DNA from: Spinacia oleracea
Lineage: Eukaryota; Streptophyta; Magnoliopsida; Caryophyllales; Amaranthaceae
Reading direction: 5' to 3'
Assembly: GCF_020520425.1 (NCBI RefSeq)
Contig: NC_079487.1
Coordinates: forward strand, 11,145,501 to 11,209,500
DNA length: 64,000 nucleotides
Part shown: piece by piece, positions 8,936 through 21,200 of the stretch
Position numbering within the stretch: the stretch's first letter is position 1
Layout of the letters: the number at the start of each line of letters is the position of its first letter
Notes under the pieces: model-generated
Told to the model about the DNA's origin: nothing
The model's input: the letters and a program-made list of their open reading frames with translations, nothing else
Databases searched by the model: none
Position numbers and translations under genes: made by a program

Positions 8936-11587
8936 TCATCGAATGGGGGCACCAAAGATGGTGCCATCTGGTGTCACATCGATTTCCTTGGATGAGCTAT
9001 GTGGTGCGGGGAGTGACAGACCACGACCCCGATCATGAATACTGTGCCCACCGTTTACAGAACTTTCGGCCTTTTGGGTCGCAGCATCATCAACCCGTGC
9101 CTTCTTTCGAACCCATGTTAAGGGGTTCACACTCCGGTCACCTCCACCTGCAAAACAATTTGAAACATGCGCTTTCTCCGAGGAGTTATTAGAGTTAGTA
9201 TGAGTCAATTCAGTATTAAAATAATCATTAGAAACATTGACTCCAAAACATGACTCTTCTACCATCGGGCTTCTAGCAACTTGGGTTAAATTGAAAGTGA
9301 CTTTTTCATCCCCCATATTTAAAGTCAGTTTGCCATTCTTGACATCTACAATTGCCCCCGCAGTGTGTAGGAAGGGTCGACCTAAAATAATAGGAATTTG
9401 CCTATCCTCTTCCATGTCTAAAACAACAAAATCAACAGGAATAAAAAATTTACCTACTCTAACAGGCACATCTTCTAAAACACCTAGGGGGTATTTTACA
9501 GATCTATCAGCCATTTGCATAATTATGTTGGTAACTTTTAAATCACCCATGTTCAACTTAGTACATACAGACAGGGGCATGACACTAACACTGGCACCTA
9601 AATCACATAAGGCTTTGTCAATAAAAAGGTTGCCAATATTACAAGGGATAGAGAAACTACCGGGGTCCTTCAACTTGGGTGGAGAGTTATTTTGTAGTAA
9701 GGCACTGCACTCTTCAGTAAATGCAACAGTCTCCACCTCACTAAATGCTCTCTTCCTAGTCAAGATGTCTTTCATGTATTTAGCATATGCAGGTACTTGA
9801 GTTATTAATTCAGTGAAAGGGACCGTTACCTGCAGATTCTTTACCACTTCTAAGAACTTACCAAACTGCTTGTCTAGCTTGTTCTTTAGCTGACGATGAG
9901 GGAATGGAAGTTTGATAAGTGGAACTTGTATCTCAACTTTCTTCTCAACCCTTGTGTCATCTTCCTTATCCTTGACCACCTTCTCACTTTCTCTTGGCAC
10001 AGCACCACTAACAGATACTTCAACCCCTTCCTCTATAGTCATAGGTGGCCCATCATACTCATATCCACTCCGCAAAGTGACAGCATTTACAGACTCTCTG
10101 GTCACAGGCTGTGAAGGGAGTTGACCTTTGGGTCTATCTGCAAGAGCAGTAGCCATTTGTGCCAACTATTTATCCGTGATCTTGTTATGAGCAGTGAGGG
10201 CATCGATTTTGGCATCCTTTTCGCTCAGAGATCTCTGCAATTCCAACATCATATTCCTCATCTCTACAAGCATGGGATCAGGTTGTGTGGGTTGAGGTTG
10301 TGGAGGAAAACCAGGTGGTCCACTAGGCTGCGGGTTGTAGTTACTCCGCGGTTGGTAGGGTGCTTGTGGTGGTGGTTGGTAAGGTTGTTGTGGTGGTGGG
10401 GGGTGTTGAATCTGGTGGGGATTCTGAATATTAGTACTCCTATATGATAATAGGGGGTTGTTTTTATACCCCTCATTGTATGAGTTGGAGTACGGATTGT
10501 TCTGCTTGTAGGCCTGGAATGCATTGCATTATTCAATAGAGCTCCTACATTCCGGTGCATAATGACCTTGCATCCCACAACTATTACAGACATTGGCCAA
10601 CTGAGCACTCATTGCGGCGACACTAGCGTGTTGGGTGGCTTGGGAAGATGGTTTTTGCATATTATCCAGCTTGTGATGTAGGGCAGTTAGCTGAGCAGTA
10701 AGTTGTTCAATAGAGTTCTCATGCTTAACACCACGATCGGCAAAACCTCTAGGATTCCCATATTGGGCACTATGGATGGCCATCTCCTCAATCACCTCTA
10801 AAGCTCTAGGCACCTCCAGTTGCATAAATCTCCCACTGGCAGCTTAATCCAAAAGACACCTAGACTCATTACCTAGACCATTATAGAACTGCTGAACCAG
10901 GAACCAGTCATCCAAACCATGGTGTGGACATTCTCTTTGCAAGTCCTTGAATCTTTCGCAAACCTCGAACAAACTCTCATCTGCTTATTGAGAGATACCT
11001 AATATCTGGCCCCTTAGACGAGCTGTCTTCTCGGGTGGGAAATATTTAACATAGAATGCAAGGGCCAAAGAATTCCAATCGGTGATTTTTATATCTGCGC
11101 GGTTGAGACTATTAATCCATAGCTTTTCCTTCCCACTCAATGAAAATGGAAAGAGTATCTCCATAGTCTGCTCTGGTGTTAAATTCTTCTGCTTAATGGT
11201 GGCACAATACTGAATGAAAGACTGAATATGGAGATTAGGATCTTCACCCTTTTCCCCACCGAATTGGTGTCTCTCGATCATGTTTATCGGCTGGGGTTCG
11301 ATCTTGAAATTCTCGACCGCAATGGAAGGCATGATTGCCTTGGGGAGCATAGACAGACTTGGTTTAGAGTAGTCTGTAAGCCTTGGCACAAGTGAGGGTG
11401 GCGGTGGTGGTGCTTGGTCACCCATCTCTGAATCTGTATGGAATAGATTGCTAATCAGATAGTCGGATTCAGAGTCAGAATAGTCTCTCAACTGTTCAAC
11501 GAATCTACGCCGTCTACGAAAGGTCCGTTCAGGTTCAGGATCGAACGAAGTCAGATCGCTGGTATGGACAGTCCTGGGCATAAACAA
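8936..11587 (-). pseudogene. AthA gag-aspartic protease, four in-frame stops
   Basis: One reading frame runs from an ATG at 11587 to 8936. In order it has an Arg/Asp/Ser-rich N-terminus, a capsid-like segment (...WINSLNRADIKITDWNSL...), a CCHC zinc knuckle CNSCGMQGHYAPEC (near 10580), a Pro/Gln-rich linker, and a retropepsin core with the catalytic triplet context CDLGASVSVMPLS and a later IILGRPFL. Gag would form the particle; the protease would mature it. Nonsense codons fall at about 10986, 10845, 10530 and 10168, with no frameshift in between. The frame ends after the protease, with no RT fused or following. Confidence 0.75.
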
Positions 11588-11719
11588 GCAAAAACTAGAG
11601 CACAGTCGTGAGATCCGGTCTCAAGGAACGGGAGTCCCTTGAGAAGTAACAAACAATAATCTAGAAAAAAAATTAATAACAGAAAATAAAACCGTTTCCC
11701 CGGCAACGGCGCCAAAATT
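11588..11719 (-). other. AthA leader with tRNA-Asp-type primer-binding site
   Basis: On the minus strand TGGCGCCGTTGCCGGGGA (11714-11697) follows the LTR end by five bases. It is the complement of the 3' end of plant tRNA-Asp, the classic primer of Athila/Tat elements. The short stretch down to the gag ATG at 11587 is AT-rich and non-coding. Confidence 0.85.
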
Positions 11720-13133
11720 TGACAGGCTAAATCGCACTCCTATCAAAGATAAACCTAACGTTCACCAACTAAAAATATAGCAAGGGAAGCAGGGATCGTA
11801 TCCACAGGGAAATAGGCGTTCTTTCTACTATTAAATTACTAATCTAGAATACTGGTAACTAGAGTTGGAATGGTTTGTGTATTAAACTAAAACAAGTAAT
11901 CAAATCGGAAAATAACAATATTAAAGGAATCTAGGGCAGCGGTTCACCATAAATGCAGATCGGGATTGGACAACGGACAATAATAATCAACTAACAATCA
12001 TAACTAGGAAAACATGCATCTCTCGAATCTTATGAATTCCTTAGGATAGAACAACTAGCGCGCCCTCGCTACGTACTAGAAATAATTCCTATCTAATAGC
12101 ACAGACCAAAAACATCAGATTTATACCTCTCGGCGCATAATCTAAGGTTAATCAAACTCAAATCAAAATAGTCCGGCCGAACAGAATTGACGAGCAATAA
12201 TAATAAGCTATAGAAATTAATCAATCAATCAAATATCATGTCCACATATAATTACAATCATGCATTCATAGATCCCCTAAACCCTAGAAATTAAACTACT
12301 CACTCATGAAAATAAATAACAAAGCAATTAATATAATAGAAAACATGATTAAAGAAATAAACTAAATTAGAACAAGAAGCAATACCTAATTGAAGAACAA
12401 TGAATAATGAAAGCTTGAATTTTTGATTGAAAATAAAACTAAGTATGGGAACAAATTTGAGGGAATAATAAGCTTAAGAGCAAATAAACTCAGGGTCTAA
12501 TACTAGAAAATAAGATGTCTCAAAAAATATAAGGGGCTAGTATTTATAGTTTGCCCAAAATACAAGCCAAAAACCGGAAAGAAAACTCGCGCATAAGTGC
12601 AGAAGGTTGGCGTCGCCCGATCGGGCGTTGCTTCGCCCGATCGGGCGATGCATTCGATAGTCTGCCCGATCGGGCCAAAATCCGCCCGATCGGGCGGTTT
12701 GCGAACTCTCCACATAAGCTTCCGGATGACAGCCCGATCTGGATCGGGCGAGCTGCGCCCGATCGGGCGCGCGTTGTTGAGTCCAATTTACTTCAATTCC
12801 GCCTGATGGTTGCATTTCGCCCTCAGCTTCCAGGGCGATTTGCAATCTTCAATACAACTCGCCCATATCACTGAGTCTAACTCTCGGGGCTCAACCATAA
12901 GCATCCAAGGCTCCCGAAAGTCAACGATGGAGGTCCCGAACTTCCTCGGGCTCATATAGTGGCCTAGATCAACATGAAACGGGTCTAAAAGACCAATTTC
13001 TCATAATCAAACCTGAAACTGAAGGCACACTCAATAACACACATTAGTAATAGAAACGGCTCCTAAGAGCACGTTTGACACATAAAAAGTACTAAGGGAC
13101 GGGGGTGAAACACGATATAAAACGCACATATCA
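11720..13133 (-). repeat. AthA 5' LTR (1414 bp)
   Basis: In reverse complement it begins TGATATGTGCGTTTTATATCG (13133) and ends ...TAGCCTGTCA (11720), directly before the PBS. A TATA box (ACTATAAATA on the minus strand, 12550-12541) lies just downstream of the palindrome cluster 12614-12770. The right boundary is set by the canonical TG start and by the change to PMD-like sequence at 13134. The second LTR is not in the window, so the ends are inferred from motifs only. Confidence 0.75.
12614..12770. repeat. CGCCCGATCGGGCG palindrome cluster in AthA LTR
   Basis: Five or more copies occur in about 160 bp (for example 12614-12627, 12634-12647 and 12755-12770), immediately upstream (minus strand) of the TATA box. 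They could be transcription-factor sites or hairpins in U3. The same unit is found in the AthA interior. Confidence 0.8.
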
Positions 13134-13797
13134 TGGCACCACCAGAGAACATGGAGAGCTATAATAGAAAAGGATTCACTGTGCGGCCCATAATGTATGT
13201 CCGGCTTTCATTGGATGAGTGGCGATGCGCACTCTCTGGGATTGAATCTTGTATAAAGTGGATAGTTCCTTGGTGGGGAATTGCTGCTATGAGGCATGCC
13301 CCTGGTTCTACTGCTTTGAGGGTGCCAAGCCTCTCAATGCTGGTCTTCTACTCGCCTCCTTGAGTGATGAGACTATATGGCTTGAAATAGGAGATCCCAG
13401 ACTGTACTGAGAAGAACCCGAAACCTGTTGCGCTGAATGCAAATCGTCTTGAAGTTTGGAGGCGGTATTGGGTCGCCAAACCATTCTTGAGTATTCAGTT
13501 CCCACCTGAGCCGGTTACTCTGTATGCGGGGTACTTTGTATGGATGAGAGGCCCAAGCCAGAGGGACATTTCTTTCTCCAAACCAGCTAGAGTCCGAGGT
13601 TCTAGAGCTAGACGTCCTGCATCAACTGACTATGAGGAAGGTGACGGGAGTGTGGCCCGTCCGGTGCTTGACTGTTCGGAATCCAAAGGAGGTTCTTCAT
13701 CCTCCCGTCTTGGAAGGCTTGCAAGTTCCTTCTCCCGCCGCTTGGGCAAGGGGAAGATTGAAGATTGATTGCGGGAGGAGCCAGGGGATAGTACTCA
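13134..13797 (+). pseudogene. PMD-like C-terminal fragment on the antisense strand of TatB
   Basis: Plus-strand frames encode DEWRCALSGI near the start and, after stops and a shift around 13361-13480, a segment WRRYWVAKPFLS then PVTLYAGYFVWMRG and a basic Ser-rich tail ending at 13768. The W--YW and Y--W spacing and the basic tail resemble the C-terminal part of plant mobile domain proteins. It lies opposite to and downstream of the TatB pol, the same relative place as the PMD gene in TatC. It is truncated at 13134 by AthA and cut off at 13797 by Cop1. Alternative: another transposon-derived aminotransferase-like domain protein. Confidence 0.5.
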
Positions 13798-15192
13798 TGA
13801 AGGAAATAATGCCCTTGGTCCAAGTATGCATTTAATATTAAGTCTAATAAATGCGGTTCAGTATTAATAAGTTAATAATTCAGTGAGATCAAGTGAGCTG
13901 AATGCCTAGCTAGAGGCCGCTTCAGTTCAAGTGGAATTAATGATATTAATCCACAGCTTACTCTTGACTGAACCCGTAGGGTCACACAAATAGTACGTAA
14001 ACGGATCAAGTATTTAATGGTATTAAATACTCCATCTATGGATATTCGGAATCGACCGATCTTGGTTTCAGTGGGAGCTGAGATCGTCAAAGGCAAGTAA
14101 ATGTATACTCCGGAAACGATGATATTGCCGGAAACGAAAATATGAATCGTATCGGAAATATAAATATTATCCAAGTCGTAGATGTTGCCGGAAACGAAAA
14201 CATGGTACGTATCGGAAAATATTATCGGAAATGGAAATATTTCCGGAATCAGAAATATTGCCGGAAACGGAAATATTGTCAGAATCGGAAATATTATCGG
14301 AATCGGAAAATAATTCCGGAAACGGAAGTATTAAATATTTGTTCGAAACGGAAATTAATTCCGGAATCGGAAATGTTAAATATTGTTCGTATTGAAAATG
14401 AATTCCGGAATCGGGAATTTAATCGGAAGCGTATCGTACGAATAAGCATCGGACGAGGCTTGCTAAGACGAAGGCCCAGCACGAAGCCAGGCCGTCGCCC
14501 AGCAAGCCGCATGCATCAGCACACGCCAAAGCCTCGCCCGACCTAGCGCAAGGCCAGGCCCAGCAGGCATAGCGCGCGCGCTCAGCCAATGGGCTGCGAG
14601 CATTGGGCCAAGGCGCTGTGCGCTCAGCGTGGGCCGCGAGGCATGCGCGCAGGCGTGCGGTGCTCGTGTGCGTGCTATATGAATCCTAAAGCTATCGGAA
14701 TTCGTGCTATGATTAAAGCCTAATCCTAAAAGATAAAATTAATTATTTAGAGTCCTGAAAGGATTCAAATTAATTAATTAGTATTCTAACAGGATTCAAA
14801 ATCCTTTTCCATGGTTCTATAAATATATGCCTAGGGTCATAAATTTACACACGAGTTTTTTAACAAGTATTCGTACAATAAAAGCTGTGATTTTTAAGCA
14901 GAAAAATCTGTCACATTACCTGCCCATATTAGCCGAAAATTATAGTACCTTAAGGGCGATTCTAGTTGGTCAATCTTAAGGTGGATCCGGACGTGATGTG
15001 GACTATCTACGGAGGGACGACACTTGGAGTCCTAAAGACTTGTTCTTGTTCGGTTCGGGCGCAGCTAGGGAGGGCACGCTACAAAGTGTATGCATCTGAA
15101 TTATGCTAACTGATTATGTGTAAATAATATGTTTCCTGGCATTAAGGTTTTTCCGCATGATTTATGCTTTTCATATGTATCATAACCTAACA
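13798..15192 (+). repeat. Cop1 5' LTR (1395 bp)
   Basis: Starts TGAAGGAAATAATGCCCTTG and ends CATAACCTAACA. Inside are an array of degenerate CCGGAAA-type repeats (about 14105-14430), a GC-rich block (14440-14690), and a TATA box (TATAAATAT, 14818-14826) ahead of the probable transcript start. The boundaries are confirmed by the TSD and by the 3' LTR. Confidence 0.92.
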
Positions 15193-15981
15193 GTGGTATC
15201 ACGAGCTTCTTATTATTTACATAATCTAAATTGCATGACATGGTTAAATTTTACAAATTTGCAAAGAATTAAAAGGTGTGATTAATTTTCGTAATTGTTA
15301 ATTAATAGCAAATTGCGTTTATTTAATTATATGTACGCAGTTTTTCGGCGTTTATTCGTTACTCAACCAAATCGAGTGATTTTTGTGTCAATTCCGCATG
15401 TAAAAGGCATTCTAAAATTTTGACAAAAACACTATTTTTCAGCCGAACCCAGAATTCCCAAATTCGAAGCCTAACTATGACTTTTCGGAGGTTTTAGTTT
15501 TGCGAACGCAAAAGTTTGTAAATTTAAGATGTTAAATTGAATATTTGCGATTCTTGTTGATAAATCTTGAATTTTTGATTGACCTACTATATATGTTTAA
15601 CAATTTTGAATGCCTAGACTTGTTAATTATACAACCTAATTTGTAATTATGATAAATTTGTTGAAATTCGAATAATTTAGAATTGATTTGATTTTCATAA
15701 TTAATTAATAATTTAATTAAGTATCCATGATTAAAAACCACCACAAAAATTGTTAATTTGTGATCAATTTTAAATTTTTATGACCTAGATTTGAATCCAT
15801 GTTAATCGGAAATTAATTCATTAATAAATTTTTGATTTTTCGCCTTAAAATTATGAAATTAATATGATTTATTAATTTGTCATTAATTTTAAATTAAAAA
15901 GTTTTAATTTTTATATAATTCGCTCAAAAAGTTGTACGCACAAAGCAAAGGAAGCTACGTGTTACCCTTAAGGGGTGTTGT
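15193..15981 (+). other. Cop1 PBS and first part of leader
   Basis: GTGGTATCACGAGC (15193-15206) follows the LTR directly. TGGTATCA matches the 3' end of initiator tRNA-Met, but an extra C breaks the longer match. The AT-rich leader then runs to the Cop2 insertion point. The last five bases, GTTGT (15977-15981), are the Cop2 target-site duplication, repeated at 26333-26337, where the Cop1 leader resumes. No coding frame is present. Confidence 0.85.
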
Positions 15982-17378
15982 TATTAGGTTATGATACATA
16001 TGACAATTCATAAATCATGCGGAAAAACCATAAAGCCAGGAAAGCATATTATTTACACATAATCATTTAGCATAGTTTAGATGCATACACTTTGTTGCGT
16101 GCTTTCCCTAGCTGCGCCCGAACCGAACAAGAACAAGTCTTTAGGACTCCAAGTGTCTTCCCTCCGTAGATAGTCCACAGCACGTCCGGATCCGCCTTAA
16201 GCTTGACCAACTAGGATCACCCTTAAGGTACTTAGAATTTTCGGCTAATGTAGGCAATTGTATGACTGAATTTTTGCTCTCAAAAATCACTTTGAATACT
16301 TGAATACTCTATCCAAAATAATGACCCTAGGCCTTTATTTATAGAGGTATGGAAAGGGAATTGTAATCCTATTTGGATACGAATTAATTAAACTAGAATC
16401 CTAATAGAATTCTTATTTAATTAATTCATCCTTTTAGGTTTAGGAATTTAATCATATGTCGAAACCTGATAGCTTTAGGATTCGTATAGCACACAAACAC
16501 ACACACCCTCGCACAGCAGCCCACGAGGGGCGCCATGCGCGCGTGCGCAGCCCGCGAGCTCGCAGCCCATTGCCACGAGGCCCACACGCTGCCGCAGCGT
16601 TGGCGCGCGCTGGGCCTGCCTTGCGGTGGGCCTGGCGCAGCCTTGGCTGGTGCGTTGTGGCGCGCTGGCTTCCTGGGCGATGCCCCGGCTTCGTGCTGGG
16701 CCTTCGTCTGGCAGGCCTCGTCCGATGCTAATTCGTACGATACGCTTCCGATTAATTTCCCGATTCCGGAATTCATTTCTGATACGAACAATATTTAATA
16801 TTTCCGATTCCGGAATTAATTTCCGTTTCGAACAAATATTTAAAATTTCCATTTCCGGAATTATTTTCCGATTCCGATAATATTTCCGATTCTGACAATA
16901 TTTCCGTTTCCGGCAATATTTCCGATTCCGGCAATATTTACGACTTGGATAATATTTCCGATACGTACCATGTTTCAGTTTCCGGCAACATCTACGACTT
17001 GGATAATATTTATACTTCCGATACGATCCATATTTCCGTTTCCGGCAATATCATCGTTTCCGGAGCATTCATTTCTTGCCTGTGACGATCTCAGCTCCCA
17101 CTGAAACCAAGATCTGTCGATTCCGAATATCCATAGATGGAGTATTTAATGCCATTAAATACTTGATCCGTTTACGTACCATTTGTGTGACCCTACGGGT
17201 TCAGTCAAGAGTAAGCTGTGGATTAATATCATTAATTCCACTTGAACTGAAGCGGCCTCTAGCTAGGCATTCAGCTCACTTGATCTCACTGAATTATTAA
17301 CTTGTTAATTAATACTGAACCGCACTTATTAGACTTAACATAGAATGCATACTTGGACCAAGGGCATTATTTCCTTCA
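15982..17378 (-). repeat. Cop2 3' LTR (about 1397 bp)
   Basis: In reverse complement it begins TGAAGGAAATAATGCCC (17378) and ends CATAACCTAATA (15982). The TATA box is on the minus strand near 16345 (CTATAAATAAAGGCC). It carries the same CCGGAAA array (16760-17070) and GC-rich block (16500-16730) as the other family members. Confidence 0.9.
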
Positions 17379-18243
17379 GTCTCCCACTTGTCCTTAGGGA
17401 CAAGTGTGCATTTCCTAATTCCTTTGTCGCTCGATGCTTGCTCTTGAACATAAGGTAAGAGTTGTCATCCTTATTATGTCCAGAGGTGTTCCTCGGTTTC
17501 AGAGTTCAACTGATCAAATAGACAGATAATCATAGCCTATGATTCATCCGAGCACGGCCATGCATTTCACAGTTTCTAGCTCTCCGAGTGGCCTTGTACA
17601 ACTTTTAAGCATCTCATCCCGATTTATGGGAGGACAATCCCAATCTTGCGATCTTGAGATTAGACTTCGTTTGATAGGTGATTACCTGAGCGTTGCCTTT
17701 ATAGCCTCCTTTTACGGTGCGACGGTTGGTCAACGTCAAAGCAACCAGTTCTCAAACAAGTAATCTCAAATCACTCAGGTATTGAGGAATTAGTGTCTAA
17801 TAATTTTAATGAAATTTACGTATGACAGATTTTCATCTCTTACAGTAAAGTTTCATAGGTCTTGTCCGATACTAGTCTTCCCAAAGTAAGTATCTATGCA
17901 AATGATTATGACATTGCCATGTCCACATAGTTCAAGAAACAGAACTACTAGTCATCTTGCATTCTAATCGTCTAACGTTTTCTATGCGTCCAATTTTATA
18001 GAAAACTCCGACTAGGGACCATTTTCAACCTTTGACATTCAAGTTCACTTGATAGACATTTCTTAGTCACGGGACTGGTCCTGACAGTCTATCTTGAATA
18101 TATCGTCAAATTGAAGGGACTCATCATTTAATAAACCACAAATTAAACGGAAAAATGAATTCTTTTCATTTGTTGTGAATGATTAACCAATAATGTTTTA
18201 CAAAGATTTAAACTCTAAAACTTTAAAACATTAAACAGGGATA
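17379..18243 (-). other. Cop2 3' untranslated region and polypurine tract
   Basis: The PPT reads AAGGACAAGTGGGAGAC on the minus strand (17395-17379), directly before the 3' LTR. The remaining 850 bases between it and the pol stop are non-coding but well conserved among Cop1, Cop2 and Cop3 (compare 32248-33107 and 44585-45448). Confidence 0.85.
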
Positions 18244-21200
18244 TCAAAGCCATTCTCCAATATGCTTGATTCCCATAGCTGCAGTGTGCGAGTTGTGCTT
18301 CGCCTGCGGCAGAGGTTTAGTCAATGGATCTGATATGTTGTCATCAGTTCCAATCTTGTTTATCTCGACTTCTTTTCTTTCAACGAACTCTCGTAGAAGG
18401 TGAAATCTACGGAGTACATGCTTGACTCTCTGGTGGTGTCTAGGCTCCTTTGCCTGTGCAATAGCTCCGTTATTATCACAATACAGGGCTATTGGTCCTT
18501 TAATGGAGGGGACTACACCAAGTTCACCTATGAACTTCCTTAGCCATATAGCTTCCTTTGCTGCTTCATGTGCAGCAATGTACTCCGCTTCAGTTGTAGA
18601 ATCCGCAATGGTGCTTTGCTTAGCACTTTTCCAGCTTACTGCACCTCCGTTGAGGCAGAAGACAAACCCAGACTGTGATCTGAAATCATCTTTGTCGGTT
18701 TGGAAACTTGTGTCTGTATAGCCTTTAACAATTAATTCATCATCTCCACCATAGACCAGGAAGTCATCTTTGTGCCTTTTCAGGTACTTCAGAATATTCT
18801 TGGCAGCAGTCCAATGCGCCTCTCCTGGGTCTGACTAGTATCTGCTCGTAGCACTGAGTGCGTACGCAACATCCGGGCGTGTACATATCATAGCATACAT
18901 TATTGAACCAATCAATGATGCATATGGAATCCCATTCATTCGTCTACGCTCATCAAGTGTTTTTGGGCACTAAGTCTTGCTTAGAGTTATTCCATGAGAC
19001 ATGGGTAGGTAGCCTCGCTTGGAGTCTGCCATCTTGAACCTATCAAGCACCTTATTGATATAAGTGCTTTGACTAAGTCCCATCATCCTTTTAGATCTAT
19101 CTCTGTAAATCTTGATGCCCAATATGTACTGTGCTTCTCCTAGATCTTTCATCGGAAAACATTTCCCAAGTCAAATCTTGACAGAGTTCAACATAGGAAT
19201 GTCATTTCCGATAAGTAATATGTCGTCGACATATAATACTAGGAAAGCAATTTTGCTCCCACTGACCTTCTTGTATACACAAGATTCGTCTGCGTTCTTG
19301 ATGAAACCAAAGTCACTGACTGCTTCATCAAAACGTATATTCCAGCTCCTGGATGCCTGCTTCAATCCGTAGATTGACTTCTTTAGCTTGCATACCTTTT
19401 TAGCATTCTTTGGATCCTCAAAACCTTCAGGCTGTGTCATAAACACAGTTTCTGTTAAAACGCCGTTTAAGAAAGCAGTTTTGACATCCATCTGCCATAT
19501 TTCGTAATCGTAATATGCAGCGATTGCTAACATTATCCGAATAGACTTTAGCATTGCAACTGGTGAAAAGGTTTCATCGTAATCCACACCGTGGACTTGC
19601 CTGTAACCTTTTGCAACCAATCTAGCTTTGAAAACTTCAAGTTTCCCATCTTTGTCCTTTTTCAGTTTGAAAACCCATTTGCTTCCAATGGCTTGGTAGC
19701 CATCTGGCAAATCGACCAAATCCCATACTTGGTTTTCAGACATGGAGTCTAATTTAGATTGCATGGCTTCTTGCCATTGCTTGGAGCTAGGCTCGTCATA
19801 GCTTGTTTGTAAGTCGCAGGTTCATCACTTTCAAGTAATAGAACGTCATAGCTCTCGTTTGTCAAAATACCTAAGTACCTTTCTGGTTGAGATCTATATT
19901 TTTGCGATCTACGCGGGGTAACATTTCTAGATTGACCATGATTCTCACCAGATTCTTCTAAAGATCTCGGAGTTTCATCCTGAATGTCATCTTGAGCATT
20001 CTCTAGAGTTTGTTGTTCGACTCGAATTTCTTCGAGGTCTACTTTTCTCCCACTTGTCATTTTGGAAATGTGATCTTTCTCCAAAAAGACACCATCTCGA
20101 GCAACAAACACCTTGTTCTCAGATGTATTGTAGAAGTAATACCCCTTTGTTTCCTTTGGATAGCCCACAAGGATACATTTGTCAGATTTTGGATGAAGTT
20201 TGTCTGAAATTAATCGTTTGACGTATACTTCACATCCCCAAATCTTAAGAAAAGACACATTTGGAGGCTTTCCAAACCATAACTCATATGGAGTCTTTTC
20301 GACAGCTTTAGACGGAGCTCTATTTATAGTGAGTGCAGCTGTATTTAGTGCATGTCCCCAAAATTCTAATGGAAGTTTGGCCTGACCCATCATTGACCTG
20401 ACCATGTCTAGCAAGGTTATGTTCCTCCGTTCCGACACACCGTTCCATTGTGGTGTTCCAGGAGGAGTCAATTCTGATAGAATTCCACATTCTTTCAGAT
20501 GGTCATCAAATTCATAGCTCAGATATTCACCGCCTCTGTCAGACCGCAGTGCCTTAATCTTCTTGCCTAATTGATTCTCTACTTCACTCTGAAATTCCTT
20601 GAATTTGTCAAAGGATTCAGACTTATGCTTCATTAGGTAGACATAACCATATCTACTGAAGTCATCAGTGAAAGTGATAAAGTAGCTGAAACCACCTCTA
20701 GCATTTGTACTCATTGGTCCACATACATCTGTATGGATTAAACCCAATAGTTCATTTGCTCTTTCTCCAACTATAGAGAAAGGTTGCTTTGTCATTTTTC
20801 CAAGTAAACATGATTCGCATTTACCATAATCCTCTAAGTCAAATGGTTCTAGAATTCCTTCCTTTTGAAGTCTTTCTAAGCGTTTCAAGTTTATATGGCC
20901 TAATCGACAATGCCACAGATAGGTGAGATTTTAATCATCCTTTTTGCCCTTTTTGGTATTTATGTTATATACTTGTTTGTCGTGATCTAATAAATAAAGT
21001 CCATTGACTAATCTAGCAGATCCATAAAACATCTCTTTAAAATAAAACGAACAACTATTGTCTTTTATTAAAAAGGAAAATCCCTTAGCATCTAAGCAAG
21101 AAACTGAAATGATGTTTTTAGTAACACTTGGAACATGGAAACACTCTTCCAGTTCCAAATCTAGCCCGGAGGGCAACGACAAATAATAAGTTCCTACAGC

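Larger units (their letters stand above)
1..13133 (-). mobile_element. AthA: Athila-like Ty3/gypsy element, non-autonomous, left end outside window
   Basis: Read on the minus strand, the order is LTR (13133-11720), tRNA-Asp-type PBS, gag with a zinc knuckle, aspartic protease, a GC-palindrome spacer, an ATHILA ORF-1-like frame, then a long non-coding 3' part running off the window at base 1. No RT, RNase H or integrase motif is visible between the protease stop (8936) and the ORF-1 start (8021), so the copy could move only with enzymes from elsewhere. A Helitron (915-6020) interrupts the 3' non-coding part. The right end abuts a PMD-like fragment of TatB at 13134, so AthA inserted into TatB. 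The partner LTR and TSD are not in the window. Lineage assignment is from the PBS, the protease core and ORF-1 similarity recalled from known families. Confidence 0.75.

Noticed and set aside
15193-15206. tRNA gene remnant at the PBS
   Set aside because: Only the 3' tRNA complement is present next to an LTR, as expected for a primer-binding site; there is no cloverleaf.
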